Source: Planctomycetota bacterium
GTDB taxonomy: Bacteria > Planctomycetota > Planctomycetia > Pirellulales > Pirellulaceae
DNA length: 64,000 nt
Assembly (NCBI GenBank): GCA_026692865.1
Contig: JAPLNI010000042.1
Coordinates: 69,382-133,381 of the forward strand
Reading direction: 5' to 3'
Program-made: the position numbers and the translations under genes
Part shown: one piece after another, positions 9,687-18,721 of the stretch
How the letters are laid out: the number at the start of each line of letters is the position of its first letter
How positions within the stretch are numbered: the stretch's first letter is position 1
The notes under the pieces: generated by a model
Seen by the model: the letters and a program-made list of their open reading frames with translations, nothing else
Told to the model about the DNA's origin: nothing
Database searches by the model: none

Positions 9687-10208
9687 TTATTTTTGCGACA
9701 GGCTATTTGGAAATCTGGGCATTGAAATCTGGCTTACCCGTTCGAGTTTTTGAGGATCTAACAAATCATCCACTTCAAGTAGTACTATCAATTGATCTTG
9801 GACACGGGCAAAACCTGCGATGTAACTCGCACCGTGCCCTGTGACTGTATCTGGAGCTGCGTGAAGATCGTCTTTCCCAATGCGAATGACTTGCGTCACA
9901 GTATCCACCGTACACCCGATAACTCGTTTTCCAACGTTGACCACGATCGTACGAGTTTCCGTATCGTATGCCTTTTGTTCGAGACCAAAAAGCGTTCTGA
10001 GGTTTACGATCGGAATGATCGATCCGCGCAGATTCGCGACCCCTTCCACGTAGTCGGGAACTTGTGGTGTTCGGGTTACTTGGCTCAAGATTACGATTTC
10101 TTGAATCTGTTCGATCCGAAATGCGTACGTTTGGTTTTCAATTCGGAAAGCAACGAACTGAGCGACATTCCGAGAAAGATTGTTTGTCAACACGTTGGAG
10201 GATTTCAC
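9687..10208 (-). CDS. cheW: Chemotaxis coupling protein CheW
   Basis: 173 aa from a GTG at 10208, first gene of the chemosensory operon. The single CheW domain is clear (QFVAFRIENQTYAFRIEQIQEI, VEGVANLRGSIIPIVNLR, RTIVVNVGKRVIGCTVDTV, SYIAGFARVQDQLIVLLEVDDLL). CheW bridges receptor and CheA. The frame stays open back to a TTG at 10304, but those extra ~32 residues are hydrophobic and are encoded by a 13-bp tandem repeat, so the shorter start is preferred; no strong Shine-Dalgarno decides between them. The gap to the receptor gene is 82 bp. Confidence 0.93.
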   Translation of the reverse strand: MKSSNVLTNNLSRNVAQFVAFRIENQTYAFRIEQIQEIVILSQVTRTPQVPDYVEGVANLRGSIIPIVNLRTLFGLEQKAYDTETRTIVVNVGKRVIGCTVDTVTQVIRIGKDDLHAAPDTVTGHGASYIAGFARVQDQLIVLLEVDDLLDPQKLERVSQISMPRFPNSLSQK

Positions 10209-10256
10209 TGTTGTAGAAACTCTGCCTGGAAAAAGTATTGGCTTCAAAATAGTCAG

Positions 10257-10321
10257 GCCAGCAAATAAAGCCAGCAAATAAAGCCAGCAAACTAAGCCGG
10301 CCAATTAAGCCAACCAGTCAA
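10257..10321. repeat. 13-bp tandem repeat, five units, in the che operon leader
   Basis: Five consecutive units of exactly 13 bp: GCCAGCAAATAAA (10257), an identical copy (10270), GCCAGCAAACTAA (10283), then GCCGGCCAATTAA (10296) and GCCAACCAGTCAA (10309). The units nearest cheW are identical and the others progressively diverged. It sits between the promoter candidate and the cheW start, so it should be transcribed as 5' leader. Confidence 0.85.
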
Positions 10322-10339
10322 GCCGAAAAGCCTCGACCG

Positions 10340-10367
10340 ATCATAGTCCATTACGCTGCTATCTCAA
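10340..10367 (-). promoter_or_regulatory. Candidate sigma-70 promoter of the chemosensory operon
   Basis: On the minus strand, TTGAGA (10367-10362) and TATGAT (10345-10340) are separated by 16 bp; each hexamer matches the consensus at five of six positions. It lies about 130 bp upstream of the preferred cheW start, with the 13-bp tandem repeat in between. Sequence match only; no transcript data. Confidence 0.5.
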
Positions 10368-10450
10368 GAAACAGTAGCCATTTGGGCACAAAGTTTCAGT
10401 TCGCAATAAGAATCTATGAGAAGAATCTCGGAACCACCGAGAATCCGCCG

Positions 10451-10477
10451 CCCCGGATGGCTCACGCCAAGCCTTAA
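10451..10477. repeat. Divergent copy of the GC-rich dispersed repeat
   Basis: CCCCGGATGGCTCACGCCAA aligns with ACCCGTGGCTGACGCCATCGG of the intergenic copy at 33436. TGGCTxACGCCA matches at 11 of 12 positions and keeps the small TGGC/GCCA stem. The rest is diverged, so this copy is less certain than the other three. Confidence 0.4.
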
Positions 10478-10508
10478 TTCGGGACCGGCAGGCCCTTATG
10501 CCGTGGTT

Positions 10509-11483
10509 TTATTTTGCCCAAACCAAATTCCAATCCTTTTCCATATCGACAACTGACCAGCCGCGAACCGGAGCATCCGATAAAGCTTCGATCAATTTCC
10601 CTGAACTCTTCGGGGCCTTGTCGTAAGCATACTCGCGTTGGGCATCAGTGTGATGCACGATCAATCCAAAACTGGGACGGGGATTGTTCACAGTTGTATA
10701 CTCGAGCATCGCCTTGTCACCATCGCTATTTCCGAAGCAAGCGATAGGACGACGACCAATAAACTGATGAATACCGACTGGTTTCCCTTCTTTGTCGTCA
10801 ACGAATAAATGTTCCAATGTCTTCACGAGGGCGGGGCCATTTTCCCGAAGTTCAAACTTGGTGCGGGAAGACGAGCCCACAACCTGTTCAGGTGGAATTC
10901 CATAGACGCGTTCAGACCAAACTCGCATGAAATCAGCTCCACCTCCCGAAACAATGTATGTCTTGAAACCGTTGGCTCGCAGATAGCTCAATACTTCTTG
11001 CATCGGCTGATAGGTCAGTTGATCGTAGCCTTTCTCGAATCGCGGATGCTTTGCCGTTTTGAGCCACCCCTCAACGCTTGCTTTGAATTCATCCGTGGTC
11101 ATACCAGCATGCGTCAATGCTATGATCTGCATGAGTCCATCATGGTGTGCGCCTTCAAGGAGCTTTGCGAAGTCACCTGAGTTCGCCGCTTGTACCATGG
11201 GATCGGCGGCAAGTTTCGAATCCGTCGATGTACGCTGCTTGAGAACGTCCAGTGCATAAGCCAATTGAAACGGCACCGGATTCTCAGGCCACAACGCGCC
11301 GTCATTATCGAATACGGCAATGCGTTCGGGAACGGGAACGTAGTCTGCTGTTCCTTCTGCAGTTACTTTTCGAACGAAAGCAATAATAGCTTTCTTCGAT
11401 GCCGAATCATTCCACGAAGGGAGAGCGTCCGTGGCCCTAACAAAATCGCACAAGAATAGAAAACAAAAAAAGCATCTAAGCAT
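10509..11483 (-). CDS. Exported HAD-family hydrolase
   Basis: 324 aa from ATG at 11483 (AGGAG ten bases upstream; a TTG directly before it is an alternative). A signal peptide (MLRCFFCFLFLCDFVRATDA) sends it to the periplasm. HAD motifs are visible: motif I as FDNDGALWPENP, motif II as IVSGGGADFM, motif III/IV as CFGNSDGDKAMLEY. Such proteins are phosphatases or phosphonatases in general; this subgroup resembles phosphoserine-phosphatase-like HADs often found beside arylsulfatases. The position downstream of three sulfatases suggests a role in the same glycan or ester degradation pathway. The substrate is not predictable. Confidence 0.85.
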   Translation of the reverse strand: MLRCFFCFLFLCDFVRATDALPSWNDSASKKAIIAFVRKVTAEGTADYVPVPERIAVFDNDGALWPENPVPFQLAYALDVLKQRTSTDSKLAADPMVQAANSGDFAKLLEGAHHDGLMQIIALTHAGMTTDEFKASVEGWLKTAKHPRFEKGYDQLTYQPMQEVLSYLRANGFKTYIVSGGGADFMRVWSERVYGIPPEQVVGSSSRTKFELRENGPALVKTLEHLFVDDKEGKPVGIHQFIGRRPIACFGNSDGDKAMLEYTTVNNPRPSFGLIVHHTDAQREYAYDKAPKSSGKLIEALSDAPVRGWSVVDMEKDWNLVWAK

Positions 11484-11517
11484 CAAAAAGTTGCTCCTGG
11501 GATAGTATTCGTTATGT

Positions 11518-11578
11518 GTGGCATAGCCTTCTAGCCTGTGAGCATGCCACGTTTACACGGTCTGGAAGCCTATGCCAC
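11518..11578. repeat. 23-bp imperfect inverted repeat, copy 1
   Basis: Left arm 11518-11540 (GTGGCATAGCCTTCTAGCCTGTG) and right arm 11556-11578, whose complement differs at four positions, with a 15-bp loop. It lies between the sulfatase stop (11599) and the HAD start. A second copy is found at 16436-16494 in the equivalent place behind another sulfatase. It may act as transcription terminator or mRNA-end hairpin. Confidence 0.75.
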
Positions 11579-11598
11579 TTTTGAAGTCAGCTTCGCAA

Positions 11599-13923
11599 CT
11601 ATTTCGACAACTCGAATTGCACCTTTTCGATCGTGCCGGTAAACGCGTAGGAACCTTTGCTTTGGTAAGCAGGATCTACTGGCGTGATCGAATCGCGACC
11701 GATCTCGAACGGTTCTAAACCGTGTCGGAATGCAGATCGCGTAAGCTTGCCTTGGCCAGCAGGCTTACCGTTAACGAATAGCTTTAAGGTTCCGCCTCCC
11801 TCTCTGCTTCCATCAGGTACGAACTCCGTTTTGATAACGGCCTTACCCTCAGGAAGACTTTCCGTTCCCGGAATGGTGACATCGGCCACGTCGAAGTACG
11901 TGTAGCGAAACGCGGGTTTCTGATCTTTGACGTAAAGTGACCAACCGGCCGAGAACGCTCCCGCGCATGCAACCACACCTTCGGCTCCACTCTTGGGAAT
12001 GTTTAGCTCGGCGGTAATCGTGTGTGAGCGCGGGAATAGTTGTGGTCCAATTGGCTCTGGAAGCCAAACGTTGTTTCCGAAGTAGGTCCAACTCTTCTTC
12101 GGTTCACCGGCGATTCGCAACTTAGGATCCATTCGCTCCGAGAAGCGAGAGTCGAGCGGAAATACATCGAACTTCTTGGCTTCTTCCATGAACTTAGCTT
12201 TGAGTTCAATAAGTTTCTTTGGGTTCTTCGCGGCCAAATCTTCTGCCTGACTAAAGTCTTCGTTCACATTGTATAACTCCCAGGAAGCATTCACAAATCC
12301 GTCGCCGCGCCCAGCAGTTTCCCAAGGCAATCCGTACTTGCTGCATGCTACCCAGCCGTCGTGATAAATCGCGCGGTTCGTCGCCAGTTCAAAATATTGC
12401 GTCGTCCTCCGATCCTTTGCCGAGTTTTCGTCAAAAGAGTAGAGCATAGATACGCCTTCAATAGGCTTCTGTGCGATGCCGTTCACAACTTTTGGTTCCG
12501 GTATCTTGCATGCTTCGAGAATCGTCGGCACCACATCAATCACATGATGAAACTGATTGCGTATCTCGCCTTTTGCGTTGATCCCCTGTGGCCAGTGGAC
12601 GACCATTGGGTTACGTGTACCACCAAAATGGCTAGCGACTTGCTTGGTCCACTGGAACGGTGCGTTCATCGCCCAGGCCCAACCAACGGGCACGTGCGGC
12701 TCACTGGTTGGCCCACCGATCTCATCGATTCGCTTCAATGAGCTTTCAAGACCAAGCTGCACGCCAAGCAAACTTGCAATCTCGCTAAACGTCCCTTCCA
12801 AACCACCTTCCGCGCTCGCACCATTGTCGCCAACGATGTACATCAATAACGTATTGTCGAGTTCACCCGACTCGCGAAGGCTCTCGATCAAGCGACCAAC
12901 TTCATAATCCGTGTAGGCCATATAGGCAGCGTAGTTCTCCATCAATCTAGTATAGACTTTTTTAGCGTCCGCCGATTGACTGTCCCATGACGGTACTTCC
13001 TTAGGCCTTGGAGTCAGTTTGGTTCCTTTGGGAACAATCCCCATCTCGATCTGCTTGGCATGTGTTAACACGCGTTGTTTGTCCCACCCGTGATCGAACT
13101 TGCCGATATACTTTGCAAGCCATTCTTTCGGGGCATGATGTGGTGCATGAACGCCAGATGTGCTGAAGTAATTGAACCAAGGTTTATCCGGATCGGCGGC
13201 ACGAATATTGCGAGTCCAAGCGATCGCTTCGTCGGTCATGTCCGCTGTGAAGTGGTAGCCTTGTTCGGGCGTTTTGGGCTGCGGCACCCACGATGTGTTG
13301 CGATAGATCACCGGATAGAACTGATGCGTTTCACCTTGGTTAAACCCGTAGAAATAATCAAAGCCAAGCCCAGTCGGCCAGCGGTCGAATGGGCCAGCTG
13401 GACTGATATCTGGCTCGGGCGTATTGTGCCATTTTCCAAACATACCTGTCGCATAGCCATTGTCGCGCAGCATCTGAGAAACGAGTGCCGTACTCCTTGG
13501 TATCACGCCTGTATAGCCAGGGTAACCGGTGCCCATTTCGATAATCACACCGGTCGCAATCGAGTGATGATTTCGACCTGCGAGCAACGCCCCTCGCGTC
13601 GGACTGCATAGCGCTGTCGTATGAAACCGATTGTACTTAAGTCCATTTCTACCAAGCTCATCCATGTGCGGAGTAGGCACTGGCCCACCATAGGTCGAGC
13701 ACATCCCAAAACCAACGTCGTCGAGCAAGATAAGCAAAACGTTTGGGCTTCCTTTCGCAGCCTTGACCGGCATCGGGAAGCTTGGTGTTGAGTCTTTGTA
13801 CGTCTCGCCGATCTTGCCTTTGAAAGCCGGATCAGGCTGGGGCAATTGCGATTGCCCGTACGCGGTGGATACAGTGCTGAATGCAAAGCAAAGCAGTGCG
13901 GCGAATGTGGAGCGAATTTTCAT
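11599..13923 (-). CDS. Arylsulfatase (S1 family) with C-terminal jelly-roll-like domain
   Basis: 774 aa from ATG at 13923, preceded by AAGG and followed by a signal peptide (MKIRSTFAALLCFAFSTVSTAYGQ); the longer open frame to 14106 would overlap the upstream gene and bury the signal. The S1 sulfatase core spans ~57-560: metal-binding D68/D69 in LLILLDDVGFG, and the formylglycine site C106 in ALCSPTRGALLAGRNHH. The last ~130 residues (HTITAELNIP ... LFVNGKPAGQGKLTR) look like a LamG/jelly-roll fold, possibly carbohydrate-binding. It hydrolyses sulfate esters in the periplasm or outside. It is a clear paralogue of the next gene (same FDRWxxGLGFDYFYGFN and WTKQVASHFGGTRNPM motifs), so a tandem duplication is likely. 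Confidence 0.95.
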   Translation of the reverse strand: MKIRSTFAALLCFAFSTVSTAYGQSQLPQPDPAFKGKIGETYKDSTPSFPMPVKAAKGSPNVLLILLDDVGFGMCSTYGGPVPTPHMDELGRNGLKYNRFHTTALCSPTRGALLAGRNHHSIATGVIIEMGTGYPGYTGVIPRSTALVSQMLRDNGYATGMFGKWHNTPEPDISPAGPFDRWPTGLGFDYFYGFNQGETHQFYPVIYRNTSWVPQPKTPEQGYHFTADMTDEAIAWTRNIRAADPDKPWFNYFSTSGVHAPHHAPKEWLAKYIGKFDHGWDKQRVLTHAKQIEMGIVPKGTKLTPRPKEVPSWDSQSADAKKVYTRLMENYAAYMAYTDYEVGRLIESLRESGELDNTLLMYIVGDNGASAEGGLEGTFSEIASLLGVQLGLESSLKRIDEIGGPTSEPHVPVGWAWAMNAPFQWTKQVASHFGGTRNPMVVHWPQGINAKGEIRNQFHHVIDVVPTILEACKIPEPKVVNGIAQKPIEGVSMLYSFDENSAKDRRTTQYFELATNRAIYHDGWVACSKYGLPWETAGRGDGFVNASWELYNVNEDFSQAEDLAAKNPKKLIELKAKFMEEAKKFDVFPLDSRFSERMDPKLRIAGEPKKSWTYFGNNVWLPEPIGPQLFPRSHTITAELNIPKSGAEGVVACAGAFSAGWSLYVKDQKPAFRYTYFDVADVTIPGTESLPEGKAVIKTEFVPDGSREGGGTLKLFVNGKPAGQGKLTRSAFRHGLEPFEIGRDSITPVDPAYQSKGSYAFTGTIEKVQFELSK

Positions 13924-13996
13924 TGGGTTACCTTGAGTTGTACGGGAGGAGAATAACGAACTCCGAACAAGGAAAAGCGAACGTCGAAGTGGATTA

Positions 13997-16387
13997 CTAC
14001 TTGAGTTCAACCACAACCTTTTCAATCTTACCTGTGAAATTGAATGGAAGCTTGTAACTGAAATCAACGGCAGAACCGGTATCGGTTCCAACGTCGATGC
14101 CTTCACCGAGTGAATACTGAAGCGGAATAGTCCTTGGCAATTTGCCTTGACCTATCTGCTTGCCATTGGCACTCAAGGTTACTGTCGCCGATTTACCGAA
14201 TTCACCTTGCTTGCCGTCATAGGCTACATCCGCGACTAACGCCACTTTCCCAGTTGGCAACGCATCGGACGTAATCGTATACCGATCAATGGCAAGCATG
14301 TTATAGATGAAATGAGCTTTCCCATCGCGAAGATACAAACCGTATCCGCCCGCTAAGCCGCCTTGGTTAAAGACCATTCCTTCGGCTCCAGAAACAGGAA
14401 CCTCTATGTTCGCTGTGATCGAGAAAGACTTGTTCAACGTTGGCGGACAAGCCCCGTCAGGCAATGCAACTTGACCAGGATAATAAGTGTACTTGCTACT
14501 CTTGCCTGCTAAACGAGGACGACCTTGCAGTTCGCCGTTCAATCGCTCAACAGCTCGCCAATCGAGCGGTAGTACGTTATAGGTCGCGGCTTCCTTCCAA
14601 AACAATTCTTCCATTTCTTTGAGCTTCTCAGGGTGCTGTGCGGCAAGATTATTCGCTTGGCTAAAGTCCTGATCCACGTTGTATAGTTCCCATTTCGCCG
14701 TCATCGGATCAAACGCGCCGCGAACGGGTGTCCAAGGCACGAAGCTGCGACTGGAAGCCATCCAACCTTCGTGATAGATCCCGCGGTTGACTAACAATTC
14801 GAAGTACTGCGTCGTCCGAGTTTCGGGAGCCTTCGGGTCTTCCAATGCAGCAAGAAAGCTCTTGCCTTCGATTGGCTTTTGCTCAATTCCATTGATCATC
14901 GTCGGTGGTGTGATCCCGATGGCTTCATAGAGTGTTGGAGTAATATCGATCACATGAAGAAACTGCGAGCGTAATCCGCCACCCTTCTTGATCTTGGCAG
15001 GCCACGAAATAATCATAGGGTTGCGAGTTCCACCAAAGTGGCTCGCAACTTGTTTGGTCCATTGGAACGGCGTGTTCATCGCGTGGGCCCATGCCGATGG
15101 GAAGTGATTAAACCACTTCGGGCCGCCGATCTCATCGATATGCTCTAGGTTTTCTTCCCAATTTTCGGGAAAGCCATTGAAGAACAGGTTCTCATTGATG
15201 CTACCTTCAAGGCCCCCTTCGGCGCTCGAACCGTTGTCGCCAACGATGTAGATAAAGATTGTATTGTCGGCTCCATCCATCTCCTTGACTGCGTCGATCA
15301 CTCTTCCCATATGATGGTCGACGTGAGCGGCAAACCCTGCAAAAACCTCCATCATGCGCGAGTAGATTTTCTTCTGACCAGGTACCAATGAATCCCAAGC
15401 AGGAAGGCCTTCGCTTCGCTCGGTGAGTTTCGTATCCGCAGGTACAATGCCCATCGCGATCTGTCGCTTAAGGGTTGTAGCGCGGTAAGTATCCCAACCA
15501 TCATCGAATTGTCCTTTGAACTTCGCGATCCAATCTGCCGGCGCATGATGCGGTGAGTGATTGGCACCTGGTGCAACGTACAAGAAGAATGGTTTGTCAG
15601 GTGCAATACTTTTGACCTTTCGAGTCCAATCGATTGCTTTGTCGGCTAAATCTTCTGTCAGGTGGTAATCGGGATTATCGCTTTTCGGAACAAGATTTCT
15701 ATTCTCGAATAGTAGCGGATTCCAATGATTCACATCACCAGCATTGAAACCATAGAAGTAGTCGAAACCCAGACCATTTGCCCAGCGATCGAACGGACCA
15801 GCGGCACTGGTTTCCCAAGCCGGAGTATTATGGTTCTTGCCGATCCAAGCTGTCATGTATCCATTTTGTCGAAGCACTTCACCAATCGTTCCGCAGCTTC
15901 GGGGAAGTACACAGGTGTATCCCTCGTAACCAGTAGCGGCTTCGGTGATAACGCCTGTTGCTGCTGAGTGATGATTGCGTCCAGTAATGAGTGCAGCTCG
16001 GGTCGGCGAGCAAAGTGCGGTCGTATGAAACCGATTGAATCGGAGCCCTTCCGACGACAACTTATCCAGCGTTGGTGAAGGGACTCCCCCACCGAATGCG
16101 TTGTACTGCCCAAAGCCAGAATCATCTAACAAAATCAACACAACATTTGGCGCACCAGCAGGTGCTTTTGTCGGCTGCGGAAACTCAGGAGGGCTCGATT
16201 CCAAGTAAGTCTTGCCAACTTTTCCTTCGAACTTGAAGTCGGGAGTCGGCAGCACTGTCGGATTTCCGATGGGCTTATCGTTGGACTGTTGCGCGATGGA
16301 TGGTTGGCAACAAGCGACGGTTATTAAAACGATCGCGGTGGCAACGATTCGCTTGATCGTGTTGAAGCGTGGTAGCTGCATTTCCAT
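13997..16387 (-). CDS. Arylsulfatase (S1 family), paralogue of the neighbour
   Basis: 796 aa; AGGAA eight bases before ATG at 16387 supports this start. The N-terminal signal (IVATAIVLITVACCQPSIAQ) has two cysteines near the cleavage region; a lipoprotein is possible but the lipobox is poor. The sulfatase core has D88/D89 (LLILLDDSGFG) and formylglycine site C126 in ALCSPTRAALITGRNHH. The C-terminal ~140 residues (FSITANIEVPVSGAEGMV ... LSANGKQIGQGKLPR) repeat the jelly-roll-like domain of the 774-aa paralogue. It ends 73 bp before that gene's start, so both are likely in one transcript. Together they point to growth on sulfated polysaccharides. Confidence 0.95.
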   Translation of the reverse strand: MEMQLPRFNTIKRIVATAIVLITVACCQPSIAQQSNDKPIGNPTVLPTPDFKFEGKVGKTYLESSPPEFPQPTKAPAGAPNVVLILLDDSGFGQYNAFGGGVPSPTLDKLSSEGLRFNRFHTTALCSPTRAALITGRNHHSAATGVITEAATGYEGYTCVLPRSCGTIGEVLRQNGYMTAWIGKNHNTPAWETSAAGPFDRWANGLGFDYFYGFNAGDVNHWNPLLFENRNLVPKSDNPDYHLTEDLADKAIDWTRKVKSIAPDKPFFLYVAPGANHSPHHAPADWIAKFKGQFDDGWDTYRATTLKRQIAMGIVPADTKLTERSEGLPAWDSLVPGQKKIYSRMMEVFAGFAAHVDHHMGRVIDAVKEMDGADNTIFIYIVGDNGSSAEGGLEGSINENLFFNGFPENWEENLEHIDEIGGPKWFNHFPSAWAHAMNTPFQWTKQVASHFGGTRNPMIISWPAKIKKGGGLRSQFLHVIDITPTLYEAIGITPPTMINGIEQKPIEGKSFLAALEDPKAPETRTTQYFELLVNRGIYHEGWMASSRSFVPWTPVRGAFDPMTAKWELYNVDQDFSQANNLAAQHPEKLKEMEELFWKEAATYNVLPLDWRAVERLNGELQGRPRLAGKSSKYTYYPGQVALPDGACPPTLNKSFSITANIEVPVSGAEGMVFNQGGLAGGYGLYLRDGKAHFIYNMLAIDRYTITSDALPTGKVALVADVAYDGKQGEFGKSATVTLSANGKQIGQGKLPRTIPLQYSLGEGIDVGTDTGSAVDFSYKLPFNFTGKIEKVVVELK

Positions 16388-16435
16388 TCTGAAGTTCCTG
16401 AATAGTCCATGAGAAGCAAGTAGTTGACGGAAAAT

Positions 16436-16494
16436 GTGGTATAGGCTTCCAGCCTGTGATTATTTCTTTCACACAGGCTTGGTAGCCAATGCCA
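16436..16494. repeat. 23-bp imperfect inverted repeat, copy 2
   Basis: Left arm 16436-16458 (GTGGTATAGGCTTCCAGCCTGTG) and right arm 16472-16494 (reverse complement TGGCATTGGCTACCAAGCCTGTG) with a loop of 13 bp. The arm consensus is shared with the copy at 11518-11578. Again it lies between the 3' end of a sulfatase (stop at 16614) and the next start. Confidence 0.75.
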
Positions 16495-16613
16495 GGGCGA
16501 AACCGAGGCAATTATTAGGAGTTCCTGGTTCGATATCCGTTATTCGATTGCACGAGACAAGAATACCGAACAAGGAATGTTGAATGTCGAATTGGATTGT
16601 CGCGGCCAGTCGG

Positions 16614-18200
16614 CTACTTGCCTTCCGCTGTCATACCTTTGATTTGTCTCTCAAGAGATTGAAGGCTCCAATCTCCAGGCGATTGACTGGGTGGAAAATC
16701 CTTCAGTGTCATCAGGAAACGACTTGCAATTACTTGCATTGGTCCGAGAACAAAAGCGCGATCAATCATCCAATCGTGATATGTATTGGAATTTTCTTGC
16801 GCTCGCTCGAACGGATCACGACGAAGATTAAAGAGGAGCGGGAGCCTTAGCTGAATAAACGGTTCACGCCAAACTTGAAGCTGTTTCGCTCTGTTCTCAA
16901 GATAAACCGCCTTCCAATCACCGACGCGGATCGCAACAACTTCGGCAGCATCATTCAAGTAGATAAACTCATTCCGAGCCGAGGTCTCGGTTTTGCCGCT
17001 CAGATAGTCAAGCTGGTTATACCCGTCGAGGTGATTCTTGTAGCTGCGGCCATTGAGCTGAACGCCCTTGAGAAGCTTCTCTTTGATGTCCGGAGCACCC
17101 GCCACGGCAGCGAAAGTAGGCAGCCAATCTTCGTGAGAGACAATACCATTAAGCGTTACACCAGCCGGAAAATGATTTGGCCACTTGATGAAACACGGAG
17201 CTCGAAAAGCACCTTCCCAATTGGAGTTCTTCTCACCGCGAAACGGCATCGTACCTGCATCTGGCCAGGTGTTGTAGTGTGGACCGTTATCGGTCGAGTA
17301 TTGAATTATCGTATTGTCGGCGAGTCCAAGTTCATCGATCAGTTTAAGCAACTCTCCAACGTGACCATCGTGTTCAATCATGCCATCTGTGTATTCATCG
17401 TTGCCTTCGTGTCGATTTTCCTTCTTAACATGCGTTCGGAAGTGCATGCGTGTCCCATTCCACCAGCAAAAGAACGGCTTGCCTGCGGCATTCTGACGTT
17501 TGATAAAATCTTTCGCAGCTGCGAGCGTTTCTTCATCGATTGTCTCCATACGCTTTTTCGTAAGCGGGCCCGTGTTCTCGATCGTTTGACCACCGCGACC
17601 ATCGGACTTCGATCTAATGACACCGCGTGGTCCGAAAACTTCGCGGAAAGTCTTCCCGTTCGCCAGCTTCATATCACCCGGGTAGTCTTCGTTCTCTGGC
17701 TCCTCTTCGGCATTGAGATGGTATAGATTTCCGAGAAACTCATCGAAGCCGTGCATGGTCGGCAGATGCTCGTCGCGATCTCCTTGATGGTTCTTCCCAA
17801 ACTGCCCAGTTGCATAGCCTTGGCTCTTCATGACCGTCGCCATCGTCACGTCGGTCTTCTGCCAGCCTTCCTTTGCGCCAGGCATTCCAACTTTAGTCAT
17901 ACCAGATCGAACAGGAACGCTACCGCTAATAAAAGCAGCACGGCCAGCAGTACAACTCTGCTGTGCATAATAGTCAGTAAACGAAACGCCTTCCCTCGCG
18001 ACACGATCGATATTAGGAGTTTTATATCCCATCATGCCGTGATTGTTATGGCTGATATTCCAATAGCCAATATCGTCACCCCAGATGACCAGAACATTGG
18101 GCTTCTTTTGCTGCGCCGAAGCCGAATCGACGGCTCCGTAAACAAATACAAGCGAGAGGACCGCAGTCGTGATTTTCGACCACGAGGGGGAAAAACTCAT
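16614..18200 (-). CDS. Arylsulfatase with CTAGR-type formylglycine motif
   Basis: 528 aa; GGAG six bases before the ATG fixes the start and a signal peptide follows (LSLVFVYGAVDSASAQ). The sulfatase core shows D42/D43 (VIWGDDIGYW), formylglycine site C83 in QSCTAGRAAFISGSVPVRSG, and the later H/D motifs (GKNHQGDR, YSTDNGPH). The site is CxAxR rather than CxPxR, which is an accepted bacterial variant. It belongs to a different sulfatase subfamily from its two downstream neighbours and has no C-terminal extension. It is the first gene of the sulfatase cluster, 226 bp upstream of the next start, so it may be separately transcribed. Confidence 0.93.
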   Translation of the reverse strand: MSFSPSWSKITTAVLSLVFVYGAVDSASAQQKKPNVLVIWGDDIGYWNISHNNHGMMGYKTPNIDRVAREGVSFTDYYAQQSCTAGRAAFISGSVPVRSGMTKVGMPGAKEGWQKTDVTMATVMKSQGYATGQFGKNHQGDRDEHLPTMHGFDEFLGNLYHLNAEEEPENEDYPGDMKLANGKTFREVFGPRGVIRSKSDGRGGQTIENTGPLTKKRMETIDEETLAAAKDFIKRQNAAGKPFFCWWNGTRMHFRTHVKKENRHEGNDEYTDGMIEHDGHVGELLKLIDELGLADNTIIQYSTDNGPHYNTWPDAGTMPFRGEKNSNWEGAFRAPCFIKWPNHFPAGVTLNGIVSHEDWLPTFAAVAGAPDIKEKLLKGVQLNGRSYKNHLDGYNQLDYLSGKTETSARNEFIYLNDAAEVVAIRVGDWKAVYLENRAKQLQVWREPFIQLRLPLLFNLRRDPFERAQENSNTYHDWMIDRAFVLGPMQVIASRFLMTLKDFPPSQSPGDWSLQSLERQIKGMTAEGK

Positions 18201-18721
18201 GAAGATCTCCAGAACGTTTAAAAGGGTGCATACCGGTGCAAAATTGAAACATAACGATCGAGAGCCGTTGCACTTCGGTTATTGATCGTGGTTGGAAAGC
18301 ATAGCAAAACGACTATGATTTTGACAGCATGGTCACGACAATTCAGATTGATTGCGTCAAGCGCAATAGACATAAATTGGGGTGCACTAAAGGCTAATCA
18401 GAACGGTTGATTTTTCCAGCCAGTATTTTAGTTTACCGGAATTTGTTAGCCACAAAAGTTAAGACAAATCAATGATAAGAGTCCGATTTTCTTAAAATTT
18501 TTCGACTTCTACTACCACGAGACAACCTTGGAAACGAACCTGATCACGCACTCCCACGAATCCAGACATTGGCAAAGCTTATCGACTGTGTGGATATTCC
18601 AGTCCTACGGAAACCCGAATCGTACTTTACGGCACTAGAGTCCTTATTTCCGGAAATACTCGACCGATACAACCTTAGCTTATTTTTCTCTCAGTCGATT
18701 CAATAACAGGAAAAATCGACG
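18201..18721. other. Intergenic region between divergent sulfatase and beta-barrel genes
   Basis: About 520 bp with no convincing open frame on either strand. It must hold the promoters for the sulfatase cluster (minus) and the beta-barrel gene (plus). It is AT-rich around 18480-18520. No clear operator or strong consensus promoter was seen. Confidence 0.55.

Larger units (their letters stand above)
10209..10508. other. Intergenic region between HAD hydrolase and cheW
   Basis: About 300 bp without a gene. It holds the 13-bp tandem repeat, the promoter candidate, and near the HAD end a GC-rich patch (10451-10477) that resembles the dispersed repeat core seen at 33436, 23337 and 63679. Nothing else was recognised. 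Confidence 0.6.

Noticed and set aside
13075-13611. 178-codon plus-strand frame inside a sulfatase
   Set aside because: Antisense shadow of the conserved sulfatase core.
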